Assembly (NCBI GenBank): GCA_025352845.1
Contig: JANXSC010000427.1
Location: 1-13,778, forward strand
Source of the DNA: Opitutaceae bacterium
Lineage (GTDB): Bacteria > Verrucomicrobiota > Verrucomicrobiia > Opitutales > Opitutaceae
Length of the DNA: 13,778 nt
Reading direction: 5' to 3'
Shown here: positions 1 to 6,895 of the stretch, piece after piece
Position numbering within the stretch: the first letter of the stretch is position 1
How the letters are laid out: the number at the start of each line of letters is the position of its first letter
The notes under the pieces: generated by a model
Seen by the model: the letters and a program-made list of their open reading frames with translations, nothing else
The model's database searches: none
What the model was told of the DNA's origin: nothing
Program-made: the position numbers and the translations under genes

Positions 1-1
1 C

Positions 2-418
2 CCGCTCGAGCGCCACGCCGTGCTCTACTTCATCGAGCAGGGCCTCATGCCCAGGACCGGCAAACGCTACGAATGGGAAATCGCCACGCAGTCCGGCGAT
101 CCGTTTTCCGCGCTCTGCCAGGATTTCGACTGGGCCGACGAGGTGCTGCACGCCCGCATCGGCCGCGACTGGTTCGTGAACAACTTCAAGTCGGCAAAGG
201 AAGCGATCGAGTATGGCGACAAGAACTGGTCAAAGGTCCTCATCGATTGGAACGCCTACAAGGCCGACGGCCGCACCGCCCACCACAACTGGTGGCCGGA
301 ACTCTACCGCACGGCCTGCGAACACTGGAAAAAACAACCCGACCCACGTGCCCTCGCCTACGCCACGAGCTACGCCGCGGCGCGGGCGGACTTGAAGGAT
401 ATCTCGGTGTCGGGGTGA
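2..418 (+). CDS. Ferritin-like domain protein, C-terminal part (5' end outside window)
   Basis: The reading frame is open from the first bases of the window, so only about the last 138 residues are visible. The GTG at 20 is probably an internal valine. The visible part is helical and rich in Trp, Asp and His. Around residues 44-60 it has DEVLHARIGRDW, an ExxH motif of the kind that binds metal in ferritin-like four-helix bundles, and ERHAV near the left edge could belong to a preceding helix. The general look recalls ferritin-like proteins of the DUF455 type. The function is unknown, and a diiron or other metal-dependent role is only an inference from the ExxH motif. No signal peptide can be judged because the N-terminus is missing. 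The stop TGA is followed 9 bases later by a small ORF on the same strand. The frame is surely coding; the family assignment is tentative. Confidence 0.6.
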   Translation, partial: PLERHAVLYFIEQGLMPRTGKRYEWEIATQSGDPFSALCQDFDWADEVLHARIGRDWFVNNFKSAKEAIEYGDKNWSKVLIDWNAYKADGRTAHHNWWPELYRTACEHWKKQPDPRALAYATSYAAARADLKDISVSG

Positions 419-427
419 GCGTGCGCG

Positions 428-664
428 ATGAAGTCTTACCGCTCACAACGAAACGCCGGCCCCAGCGGGGAACCGGTGAGCGGCTTGGGTCGCGAACTCG
501 AAAAGCTCGCGATCGACAGCATGGCGATCGTTTCGCTCGATCAGGTTCGACTCCGCGCGACCGCCACCGGCGCGGACAAGCTGACCGCGACGCAAATCAC
601 CGCGGCCATCAAGGCCACCCGCCGCGCCCGGGGATGCTCGCGACCGAGCAAGAAATCGTGGTGA
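428..664 (+). CDS. Small hypothetical protein (78 aa)
   Basis: I do not recognise this protein. The ATG at 428 lies 9 bases after the stop of the ferritin-like gene, which would fit co-transcription. The middle of the ORF uses mostly G or C in the third codon position, as expected for a real gene in this genome. The predicted protein has an amphipathic central part (LGRELEKLAIDS, then TATQITAAIKATRRAR) and a basic C-terminus. It has no signal peptide and no metal or nucleotide motif. It may be a genuine small gene, a remnant of a longer one, or a chance ORF. The C-terminal 15 residues look less gene-like than the middle, so a frameshifted end is possible. Confidence 0.35.
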   Translation: MKSYRSQRNAGPSGEPVSGLGRELEKLAIDSMAIVSLDQVRLRATATGADKLTATQITAAIKATRRARGCSRPSKKSW

Positions 665-809
665 CGGCTCAATCAGCGCGACTTTGCGCCCGCGTCGGTG
701 CTGGGCATACGTGTGCTTTCACCCGTCGGAAGCACGCCGCGCGCTGCTTAGTGCGTAGTCAAAAGCCACCGATGGTCTCTTTGTTTGGCGCTGAACAATC
801 TCCAATGGA
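665..809. other. Intergenic stretch with no recognised feature
   Basis: This 145-base gap lies between the small ORF on the plus strand and the 3' end of the DUF4365 gene on the minus strand, so the flanking genes converge. I see no strong hairpin with a T-run, no tRNA and no repeat. The right half is poorer in GC than DNA to the left, so the compositional change that covers the DUF4365 gene appears to begin here. Confidence 0.4.
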
Positions 810-2600
810 TCACAATGTTAGTCCGCGATTACTCGTCCACTCCGGCACACCAAAAGACACCATGATGTCTTTTTCGAGCAGCGCATATAGGGTTTTCAAC
901 AGCGGCGTGCGGCCGAAAAGAAAATCAGCAACAAACCCGCCGTAACCGACACAGGAATGCGATACTCCCTCAACGGTGACAGTCTCACCTTCACGATGCC
1001 ACTCTGCGGCGAGACTCAGACTGGGCAGGCCTCCACGTGGAGACACTGTGACGTATTCGATTACCGGGGAGTTACCGGACTTCGTTGGCGGAACGAATCG
1101 AAGGACTGTCGCGACGTCGTCCTTTAGCATTTTTCGCGACAACTTCAGTCGGTTCGCCGTCAGAAACTCCTCATATTCTTTGGCTGCGTGCTGCACGAGC
1201 ACACTCAGCCGCTTTTCGCCTTCGCCAGCGGCAAATCCGTTGCAGACCCACGTCGGCTTCGCGAGCCGCTGGCCATATAGCCTGCTGATCGACGCGACCT
1301 GATCTTCCTGTAACACGTCGATTGCATCGAGCACGGACAGTAGATCAAAGGTTGTCGGTCGGACCCACGTGGGTCGGTTCAGCGGAGTTCCAATGTTTTG
1401 TTGCACTTCTGCGTCTGTCGGGCGCGCTGCTCGCGGCATCCCCGCGATACTTTCAAATGGAGGAAATACTCCGCTTTGCGCAAAAAAATCACCGTGGAGC
1501 GCGAGGTATTTGCCTAGTGCGATCCCATACCAAGTGGGAAAATAAACCTTTAGGCCGTAACTCAAGGCACCCACTTCGAGCTTATTTGCTGGCTCGATGC
1601 CGGCGGTGTGCCCAAAATCGTCCACGAACTGAAAGAGCACTTCTGTCGCGGTGGTTCGGCCGGCGATGCGCAACGTTCGTTGCTGCACCCGCTCTTTCAA
1701 CATGTTCACGACGAACTCGGTGCCAGACTGTTCTGGATCGAACCCGTGAGCATTCATCTGCCAACGCGATGTGTAGAACTGCTGCGTCCCATAACCTGCC
1801 AGCCCCAGAGGATCGGATTTTCGCTCGCGCAAAGCGGTGAACACCTGTTCGAAGCTCTGACCTGAGTGATCCACGATGAGCGGGCTACCGGCGCCATACG
1901 GGACCGTGAACACGTGGTAGCTCGTCGTGTTGCCGCCGATGGTTTCCACCGCCACCCCGAGTTTCCAGATGCTCGGAAATTCCAATGCCTTGAGGCCGGC
2001 GAGTTCACCATCCAGGAGAGAATTCACGCGGTCCAAGAAACGCTGTAGCGATGCGACGGCCTCTGAGCCGAGCCGGCCAAGACCAAGCCGCGTGCGGACC
2101 TCCTCTTTTAGGACCGCATACCCGGCCATTTGTGCCAGCCTTTCGCTGGCGATTTGCTGCCACTGGGAGAGATAGATTTTCCGGCCATCGATCGCCTCGA
2201 CCGCCGAGTCAAACTTCACAGTGAACGTCTCCTGACCGTCCTTAAATTCCCTCATCCCGCGATGAACGTGCTTCCAGAATACGCGACCGTTTGTGGGATC
2301 GGCGCAAATCAGTAGCACCGGAAGGGGTGTGACTTTCTCCGCGTATGCGACCAAGGAAGCGGGACACGAAAATTTCGTCGCTCCGGTTTCGAGGGTCTTT
2401 ATCTGAACGTCGAGCTTGGCTGTGGGGACTTCCGAGTTCCCGTCTTTGCGCACAAGTTCGAGAAATCCGTCCACGTTCGGAAACTTGTCACGTTTCGAGA
2501 AATTCGTCTTCACGAGATCGCGGTCGAGTAAGCTTTCGACAAGCGAGATCGCTCGTGATTCCGCACCATCATTGATGGGATACGCCGCCGGCTGGAGCAT
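810..2600 (-). CDS. DUF4365-type PD-(D/E)XK nuclease-domain protein with unknown C-terminus
   Basis: The protein has 596 residues. The N-terminal part, about 1-125, resembles DUF4365: a conserved Glu at 14 (DGAESRAISL), an Asp at 44 in NVDGFLEL, then D64-x-Q66-x-K68 in LDVQIKTL. That is the E...D...QxK layout of Mrr-like PD-(D/E)XK nucleases. It is followed by PLPVLLICADPTNGRVFW, which fits the strand after the active site in this family. I recognise nothing in the remaining 470 or so residues. There is no signal peptide or membrane segment, so the protein is probably cytoplasmic. The ATG at 2600 puts the start 13 residues before the catalytic Glu; no Shine-Dalgarno sequence is visible. The gene sits 51 bases after the cyclophilin gene on the same strand. 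Its DNA is clearly lower in GC than the neighbours, suggesting horizontal acquisition. A defence or DNA-processing role is inferred from the fold only. Confidence 0.75.
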   Translation of the reverse strand: MLQPAAYPINDGAESRAISLVESLLDRDLVKTNFSKRDKFPNVDGFLELVRKDGNSEVPTAKLDVQIKTLETGATKFSCPASLVAYAEKVTPLPVLLICADPTNGRVFWKHVHRGMREFKDGQETFTVKFDSAVEAIDGRKIYLSQWQQIASERLAQMAGYAVLKEEVRTRLGLGRLGSEAVASLQRFLDRVNSLLDGELAGLKALEFPSIWKLGVAVETIGGNTTSYHVFTVPYGAGSPLIVDHSGQSFEQVFTALRERKSDPLGLAGYGTQQFYTSRWQMNAHGFDPEQSGTEFVVNMLKERVQQRTLRIAGRTTATEVLFQFVDDFGHTAGIEPANKLEVGALSYGLKVYFPTWYGIALGKYLALHGDFFAQSGVFPPFESIAGMPRAARPTDAEVQQNIGTPLNRPTWVRPTTFDLLSVLDAIDVLQEDQVASISRLYGQRLAKPTWVCNGFAAGEGEKRLSVLVQHAAKEYEEFLTANRLKLSRKMLKDDVATVLRFVPPTKSGNSPVIEYVTVSPRGGLPSLSLAAEWHREGETVTVEGVSHSCVGYGGFVADFLFGRTPLLKTLYALLEKDIMVSFGVPEWTSNRGLTL

Positions 2601-2651
2601 ACTGGTGTATGGTTGAATTTGCGGGCCAAAGCCGAACTAAATTCACTGTTA

Positions 2652-3236
2652 CTACCGAATCGTGACCTTCTTCATCACCGGCGGCTGCTTCGGTTTGCTC
2701 AGGCCGCCGTCGCCGCCGCGCTCGGTGGGGAGTTCGGCGAGGGCGTCGACGACCTCCTGGCCTTTCGTGACGCGGCCGAAGATGGTGTAGTTCGGTGCCA
2801 TCGGGTGGTCCTGATGCAGAATGAAAAACTGGGAGCCGTTGGTGTTGGGGCCGGCGTTGGCCATCGCGACGATGCCGCGCTTGTAGCCGGCACCGCGCAG
2901 GTAGAGCGGCGACTCGCGCTTGATCTCGTCCTCAAATTTCCCGCCCCACGCGCTCTCGCCGCCGCGGCCATCGCCGAGCGGATCGCCGCCCTGAATCATG
3001 AAGCCCTTAACGATGCGGTGAAACGTGAGGCCGTTGAAGTAGCCGCGCTCGGCGAGCAGCCGGAAATTTTCCGTGGTCTTCGGCGCATCGCCCGCGAGTA
3101 GCTCGAACTCGATCACGCCGGCGCTGGTCTCGATCACGGCATAATGCGGCTTCGCCGGAGCGGCAGATTTGTTTTCGGAGCGATTGCAGCCGGTGGCGGC
3201 GAGCAGCGCGGCGATAAGGAAAGCGCGGAGGAGCAT
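2652..3236 (-). CDS. Peptidylprolyl isomerase, cyclophilin type, lipoprotein
   Basis: This 194-residue cyclophilin catalyses cis-trans isomerisation of peptide bonds before proline, here probably in the cell envelope. The N-terminus is a short hydrophobic signal ending LAATGC, a lipobox-like site with Cys17 as the candidate lipidated residue, followed by a polar linker. The catalytic domain runs from about 31 to 194. It holds TFHRIVKGFMIQGGDP at 71-86, with the catalytic Arg at 74 and Gln at 83, and NGSQFFI at 133-139, the second conserved cyclophilin block. The length is normal for a single-domain bacterial cyclophilin. The frame is open further upstream to 3599, but the ATG at 3236 is chosen because it starts the signal peptide and avoids overlap with the plus-strand antitoxin gene. 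It is divergent from the toxin-antitoxin pair. Confidence 0.93.
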   Translation of the reverse strand: MLLRAFLIAALLAATGCNRSENKSAAPAKPHYAVIETSAGVIEFELLAGDAPKTTENFRLLAERGYFNGLTFHRIVKGFMIQGGDPLGDGRGGESAWGGKFEDEIKRESPLYLRGAGYKRGIVAMANAGPNTNGSQFFILHQDHPMAPNYTIFGRVTKGQEVVDALAELPTERGGDGGLSKPKQPPVMKKVTIR

Positions 3237-3337
3237 GGCGGACACGTTTGAGATTCGGGGCGGCGAGTTCAAGATGTGGTGTCGCATTGACGTCGGCCAG
3301 TCTGGGTGATCGCGCGATTGGCACTTGGTTGGTCGGG

Positions 3338-3367
3338 TTGACTTCGCGCTGACGGTGCAGCTACGTT
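3338..3367 (+). promoter_or_regulatory. Candidate sigma-70-like promoter before the antitoxin gene
   Basis: A TTGACT hexamer at 3338-3343 matches the -35 consensus in five of six positions. Eighteen bases later TACGTT at 3362-3367 is a weak -10 match, three of six. Transcription would begin almost at the ATG at 3375, giving a leaderless or near-leaderless message, which would fit the absence of a Shine-Dalgarno sequence. It lies in the 138-base divergent gap between the cyclophilin and antitoxin genes. The assignment rests on pattern matching only. Confidence 0.25.
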
Positions 3368-3374
3368 CGCGCGC

Positions 3375-3563
3375 ATGAGCACCGTCCAAGAGATCGAAGC
3401 GGCGATCAGAAAACTGACGCCGGAGGAATTGGCTCAAGTTCGCGAATGGCTGGAGGATTTTGCCGAGGACCAGCTGCAATTCACCGCCGAGTTTCAGGCC
3501 AAGATCGAGCGTTCGCGGCAGGCGATGCTCGCGGGCGAGCGTCCGCGCGTGCGCCAGCCGTGA
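3375..3563 (+). CDS. Putative antitoxin of a RelE/ParE-type module (62 aa)
   Basis: This small acidic and helical protein directly precedes a RelE/ParE-like toxin gene. The N-terminal half contains KLTPEELAQVREWLEDF at about 13-29, a helix seen in short antitoxin-like proteins paired with RelE/ParE toxins. The C-terminal half (residues 38-62) is charged and basic at the end, and could be the segment that wraps the toxin. No ribbon-helix-helix or helix-turn-helix DNA-binding domain is obvious, so whether it represses its own promoter is unclear. The ATG at 3375 is the first in frame and has no Shine-Dalgarno sequence. The toxin starts 34 bases after its stop. The antitoxin role is inferred from size, charge and position. 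Confidence 0.65.
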   Translation: MSTVQEIEAAIRKLTPEELAQVREWLEDFAEDQLQFTAEFQAKIERSRQAMLAGERPRVRQP

Positions 3564-3597
3564 CGAGCACCCGAACGGCCGGCGACGATTCGTTCCC

Positions 3598-3855
3598 ATG
3601 AGCCGCGCCCAGCAGGTGTTTCAACGCGAGTTTGACGCCGACTTTGAATCGCTGCCGGCCGACGTGCGGCAACGAATCACGCGGGCGATCGACGAGATGG
3701 GTGAAAATCTCCGCCGGTTTCCGCATCACCGGTTGACCGGCAACGCGGATTTTCGGCTGCGCGTCGGCGACTATCGCGTGATCTACAGTTTCGACGTGAA
3801 CAAAAACGAAATTCAGCTGCTGGCCGTGGGACACCGCCGTGAAATTTACCGCTGA
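3598..3855 (+). CDS. RelE/ParE-family toxin (85 aa)
   Basis: The 85-residue product has the RelE/ParE toxin layout: an N-terminal helical hairpin (about 1-40), then beta strands with RLTGNADFRLRVGDYRVIYSF-like sequence at 45-65 and a C-terminal strand LLAVGHRREIYR at 74-85. The basic residues Arg53, Arg55, Arg60, His79, Arg80 and Arg81, and the C-terminal Tyr84, lie where RelE-type mRNA interferases carry catalytic residues. ParE gyrase poisons share the fold, so the target (ribosome-bound mRNA or gyrase) cannot be decided here. The frame is open upstream, but the ATG at 3598 gives the normal family length, follows the antitoxin stop by 34 bases, and is preceded by TTCCC rather than a Shine-Dalgarno sequence. 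Nothing in the sequence suggests it is broken. Confidence 0.88.
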   Translation: MSRAQQVFQREFDADFESLPADVRQRITRAIDEMGENLRRFPHHRLTGNADFRLRVGDYRVIYSFDVNKNEIQLLAVGHRREIYR

Positions 3856-3869
3856 AGAGAGTTGAGCCG

Positions 3870-3899
3870 CCTCGTTCCAGCCGATGCAAATGGCCGAGG
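3870..3899. terminator. Possible hairpin between convergent toxin and sulfatase genes
   Basis: CCTCG at 3870-3874 pairs with CGAGG at 3895-3899, and GCC at 3880-3882 with GGC at 3892-3894, leaving a five-base bulge on one side. It lies in the 55-base gap between two convergent stop codons, where a shared terminator would be expected. There is no T-run on either side, so a classical intrinsic terminator is not shown. Confidence 0.2.
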
Positions 3900-3910
3900 G
3901 GTGTTGAAGC

Positions 3911-5359
3911 TCAGGATTTTTTCTTCGCGTTCTTCTTCGCGGCTTTCGTCGCGCCACCGTCGCCGGGCGCGGGTGGCGACCACTCGGCGGGACTCGGGTT
4001 TGCGACCGTGAGAGACGCGAGCGGATCGTCGAGGCGTTTCATCTCGGTGGCGAGTTGGGCGCTCATGGCGGCGATGCGCGCGGCGTGTTCGGGTTTCTCG
4101 GCGAGGTTGGTGCGCTCGGCGGGGTCGGTGGCGAGGTCGAAGAGCTGGGTGCGGTTCACCTGCGGGTAGCGGATGAGTTTCCAGCGGTCGTCGCGGAGGG
4201 CGCGCTGCACATCGCGGTAGGCGAACATCATCGCGGTGCGCGCGGGTTTTTTCGGATCGCGGAGCGTGGCGGTGAGATCGAGGCCTTCGCTCGTGGTCGG
4301 GCCGGGCACGCCCGCGAGCGCGCCGAGCGTGGGGAGCACATCGAAAAGGTAACACATCGCGTCGGTGTGTTGGTTGGCGGCGAGGCCGGGGCCGGCGACG
4401 ATGAGCGGGACGCGCAGGGAGTGCTCGTAGAGGTTTTGTTTGCCGATGAGGCCGTGGCTGCCGCGGGCAACGCCGGAGTCGGCGGCGAAGACGATGAAGG
4501 TGTTTTTCCCGTGCGGCGTGGCGTCGAGGGTGTCGAGCACGCGGCCGATCAGCAGATCGAGGTAGGAAATGTAGCGGTAATAATCGGCGAGCATCATGCG
4601 GACATCGACGGAGGTTCGCGGCCAAGGAAGGAGTGATTCGTCGCGGTTGGACATCTCGCCGTTGTTGAACGGATGTTGCGGGAGAAAATTGGCGGGGAGC
4701 GGAATTTTATCGGGGTCATATTTGATCGGAAAATAGTCGGGCACGATGTGCGGATCGTGCGGGCCGTCGAAGGCGAGGTAGGCGAAGAACGGCTGCGCAT
4801 GCGGCTCGCGGAGAAATGCGATCGTCTCGTCGGCAAACGTTTCGCAGGCGTGCTTCGGGCTGATTTTGGTCGGACCCATCTGGCCGTTTTCGAGGCTGCC
4901 GAGCGGGGCCTGCATCGGGTTGGTCATGCCGCCGGTGAAGAGCGACTGCGCGCGCTGGAAACTCAGCGGCACGGCGGGCGGGGTGTTGTGCCACTTCCCG
5001 CTCATGAACGTGGCGTAGCCCGCGCGAGCGAACGCGGCGGGCCACGTCTCGTCGCGCGTGAGTTTTTCGTCGATGCGGAAAAGCGAGCGGCCGGAGAGGA
5101 GCATCGCGCGCGAAGGCACGCAAGTGGCACCCTGCATGCCGCCCATCATGTAGGCGCGGTCGAACGCGACGCCGCGCCGCACGAGCCGGTCGAGATTCGG
5201 CGTCTGGATGTGCGCGTTGCCGAGCGCGGCGATGGTGTCGGCGCGCTGGTCGTCGGCGAAGATGAAGAGGACGTTGGGCTTCGCGGCGGGCGCGGCGGCG
5301 TGGAGGACGCCGTGCAGGGCCAGCAGTAGGACGGAGACGAAGAACAGGCAGAGCTTCAT
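3911..5359 (-). CDS. Secreted sulfatase (type I, formylglycine-dependent)
   Basis: The 482-residue protein is an alkaline-phosphatase-superfamily sulfatase that removes sulfate esters, probably from a glycan or glycoside outside the cytoplasm. The signal peptide is residues 1 to about 22. Metal ligands begin in FADDQRAD (Asp36, Asp37). The active-site motif is CVPSR at 80-84, where Cys80 would be converted to formylglycine by a maturation enzyme not encoded here. GKWHN at 121-125, GPHDPH at 199-204, DS at 294-295 and H302/K307 fit the remaining metal and sulfate contacts. The length is typical. The C-terminus is a Lys- and Ala-rich tail (about 471-482) outside the sulfatase core. The frame is open to 5638, but the ATG at 5359 begins the signal peptide; the longer frame would overlap the upstream oxidoreductase. 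It is the last gene of the seven-gene run. Substrate class cannot be assigned. Confidence 0.93.
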   Translation of the reverse strand: MKLCLFFVSVLLLALHGVLHAAAPAAKPNVLFIFADDQRADTIAALGNAHIQTPNLDRLVRRGVAFDRAYMMGGMQGATCVPSRAMLLSGRSLFRIDEKLTRDETWPAAFARAGYATFMSGKWHNTPPAVPLSFQRAQSLFTGGMTNPMQAPLGSLENGQMGPTKISPKHACETFADETIAFLREPHAQPFFAYLAFDGPHDPHIVPDYFPIKYDPDKIPLPANFLPQHPFNNGEMSNRDESLLPWPRTSVDVRMMLADYYRYISYLDLLIGRVLDTLDATPHGKNTFIVFAADSGVARGSHGLIGKQNLYEHSLRVPLIVAGPGLAANQHTDAMCYLFDVLPTLGALAGVPGPTTSEGLDLTATLRDPKKPARTAMMFAYRDVQRALRDDRWKLIRYPQVNRTQLFDLATDPAERTNLAEKPEHAARIAAMSAQLATEMKRLDDPLASLTVANPSPAEWSPPAPGDGGATKAAKKNAKKKS

Positions 5360-5382
5360 GGGGAAAGTGTGTTGAGAGCGAG

Positions 5383-5418
5383 ACCGCCGGGTGGCGCGGT
5401 TCGGCCAAGGCCGGCGGT
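5383..5418. repeat. Inverted repeat in the gap before the sulfatase gene
   Basis: ACCGCCGG at 5383-5390 is perfectly complementary to CCGGCGGT at 5411-5418, with 20 bases between. A competing inner hairpin, CGGCC-AA-GGCCG, lies at 5402-5413. The pair occupies the 71-base gap between the oxidoreductase stop and the sulfatase start. In the minus-strand transcript it could fold as a stem that weakens read-through or protects the upstream message. No T-run follows. Confidence 0.45.
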
Positions 5419-5430
5419 TGACAAGATCGC

Positions 5431-6867
5431 TTACGCCAGCTCCCAGCCTTTGCGGTAGGCGCGGCGGATCATGGGGGCGGCCTCGGGGGCGTTTTTCGCG
5501 GCGAGGTATTTGGCTTCCCACTCGATCTTCTTGCCGACGCGGAGCGCGAGGTTGCCGAGGAGCACGGTCTCGCTGAACGGACCCGACGCGGCGAAATTCG
5601 AGAGAGCGGGCGTGCTGGTCTTGATCGCGTTCAGCCACTCGACGTAGGGGCCGCCGCCGTCTTCGCCCTTGCCCTCCTGGGTGCCACCGGGCACGCGCGC
5701 GAGCGTCTTCGGCGGCTGCGTGAATTCGCTCGTGAGCGACTCGGGTTTAAAGAGCCAGTCCTGGCGTGAGCGCCCGAAGAACATCCGGCCTTTCTCGCCG
5801 ACGAGCACGAGATCGAAGCGGCGGAAGACGTGGTCGGCCGTGGGGAAATCGTCCTTCCACAGCGATTCGGGCGGCGAGTTGAGATAGACGCCTTCCTTCG
5901 CGACTACGCCGTCATACCACACAAATTTCACCGGTGCGCCGAGGACGCTCGTGGGAAACTGATACGTGACCCGCGAACGGTGCGGTGCGGCGATGGCGGT
6001 GCCGCCCTCGTGCCACGCTTCGACGGAGGTCGGCGACGTGAGGCCGAGCGCCCAGTAGGGCATGTCCATGATGTGGCAACCCATGTCGCCGAGCGCGCCC
6101 GCGCCGAAATCCCAGTAGCCGCGCCAATTGAACGGCGCGATCGCCGGGCTGTAGCCGTGAAACGGCGCGGGGCCGATCCACTGCTCCCAGTCGAGGCCCT
6201 TCGGCACGGGTTCGGCGGCGGGCCACGCGGTCATGCCCTGCGGCCAGATGGGGCGGTTGGTCCACGCATGGACTTCGGTCACGCGGCCGAGGACGCCGGC
6301 GCGGATGAGTTCGACGCCGCGGCGAATCGGTTCGCCGGCGTGGGCTTGGTTGCCCATCTGCGTTTGCACCTTGGTTTGCGCGGCGACTTCGCCGAGCCGA
6401 CGCGCCTCCCAGATCGAGTGCGCGATTGGTTTCTGACAATAAACGTGCAGGCCCTTCCGCATCGCGAGCATCGAGGCGTGGAAGTGGTGGTGGTCGGGCG
6501 TGGAAACCGTCACCGCGTCGAGGCCCGGCATCGTCGCGATCATCTCGCGGTAGTCGGTGAAGAGTTTCGCCGCGGGGAAGCGATCAAGCGTCGTGTCCTC
6601 GCCGCCCTCCTTGGTTTTCGCCTTCGCTTTCTTGCGACGACCGAGGTCGGTGTTACGCGGGTTCGCGACATCGCAGAGCGCGATGATCGCGACGCCGGCC
6701 TCGGCACACGCGAGCGTGTCGACGCGGCCCTTGCCACCGACGCCGATGGCACCGAGCTGGATGCGGTCGTTCGCGCCGCGCGCGGAGGCGGGGAGGATGT
6801 GAAAGGCGAAGGCGGCCGCGGTCGAGGCACGGATGAAATCGCGGCGGTTCAACGGGGTGGATTTCAT
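5431..6867 (-). CDS. Tat-exported Gfo/Idh/MocA-family oxidoreductase (first copy)
   Basis: The 478-residue protein is an NAD(P)-dependent sugar oxidoreductase. A twin-arginine signal, NRRDFIRAS at 7-15 followed by a hydrophobic stretch, indicates folded export with bound cofactor. The Rossmann fold begins at 36 with GAIGVGGKGR (39-48). The family EKP motif appears as CQKP at 144-147, keeping the catalytic Lys146. NQAHAGEP (173-180) and GDMGCHIMD (260-268, with Asp261 and His265) complete the active site. The C-terminal half fits the long C-terminal domain common in Verrucomicrobiota and Planctomycetota members. A Lys-rich insertion at about 70-100 is absent from the second copy in this cluster. 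The gene lies 28 bases after the DUF1080 gene, so co-transcription is likely. C3 oxidation or reduction of a sugar is inferred from its partner genes. Confidence 0.9.
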   Translation of the reverse strand: MKSTPLNRRDFIRASTAAAFAFHILPASARGANDRIQLGAIGVGGKGRVDTLACAEAGVAIIALCDVANPRNTDLGRRKKAKAKTKEGGEDTTLDRFPAAKLFTDYREMIATMPGLDAVTVSTPDHHHFHASMLAMRKGLHVYCQKPIAHSIWEARRLGEVAAQTKVQTQMGNQAHAGEPIRRGVELIRAGVLGRVTEVHAWTNRPIWPQGMTAWPAAEPVPKGLDWEQWIGPAPFHGYSPAIAPFNWRGYWDFGAGALGDMGCHIMDMPYWALGLTSPTSVEAWHEGGTAIAAPHRSRVTYQFPTSVLGAPVKFVWYDGVVAKEGVYLNSPPESLWKDDFPTADHVFRRFDLVLVGEKGRMFFGRSRQDWLFKPESLTSEFTQPPKTLARVPGGTQEGKGEDGGGPYVEWLNAIKTSTPALSNFAASGPFSETVLLGNLALRVGKKIEWEAKYLAAKNAPEAAPMIRRAYRKGWELA

Positions 6868-6895
6868 GGGGTGAAATCGGCGGCGGCCGGCGCGT

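Noticed and set aside
73..945. Plus-strand open frame of 290 codons crossing the ferritin-like gene and the end of the DUF4365 gene
   Set aside because: It overlaps the better-supported frame at 2-418 and the antisense DUF4365 gene, and its Arg-rich translation looks like a frame shadow.
3237..3599. N-terminal extension of the cyclophilin frame upstream of 3236
   Set aside because: The extension would bury the signal peptide inside the protein and cover the antitoxin gene. The ATG at 3236 begins a normal lipoprotein signal.
5360..5638. N-terminal extension of the sulfatase frame
   Set aside because: It overlaps the oxidoreductase 3' end and precedes a clear signal peptide starting at 5359.
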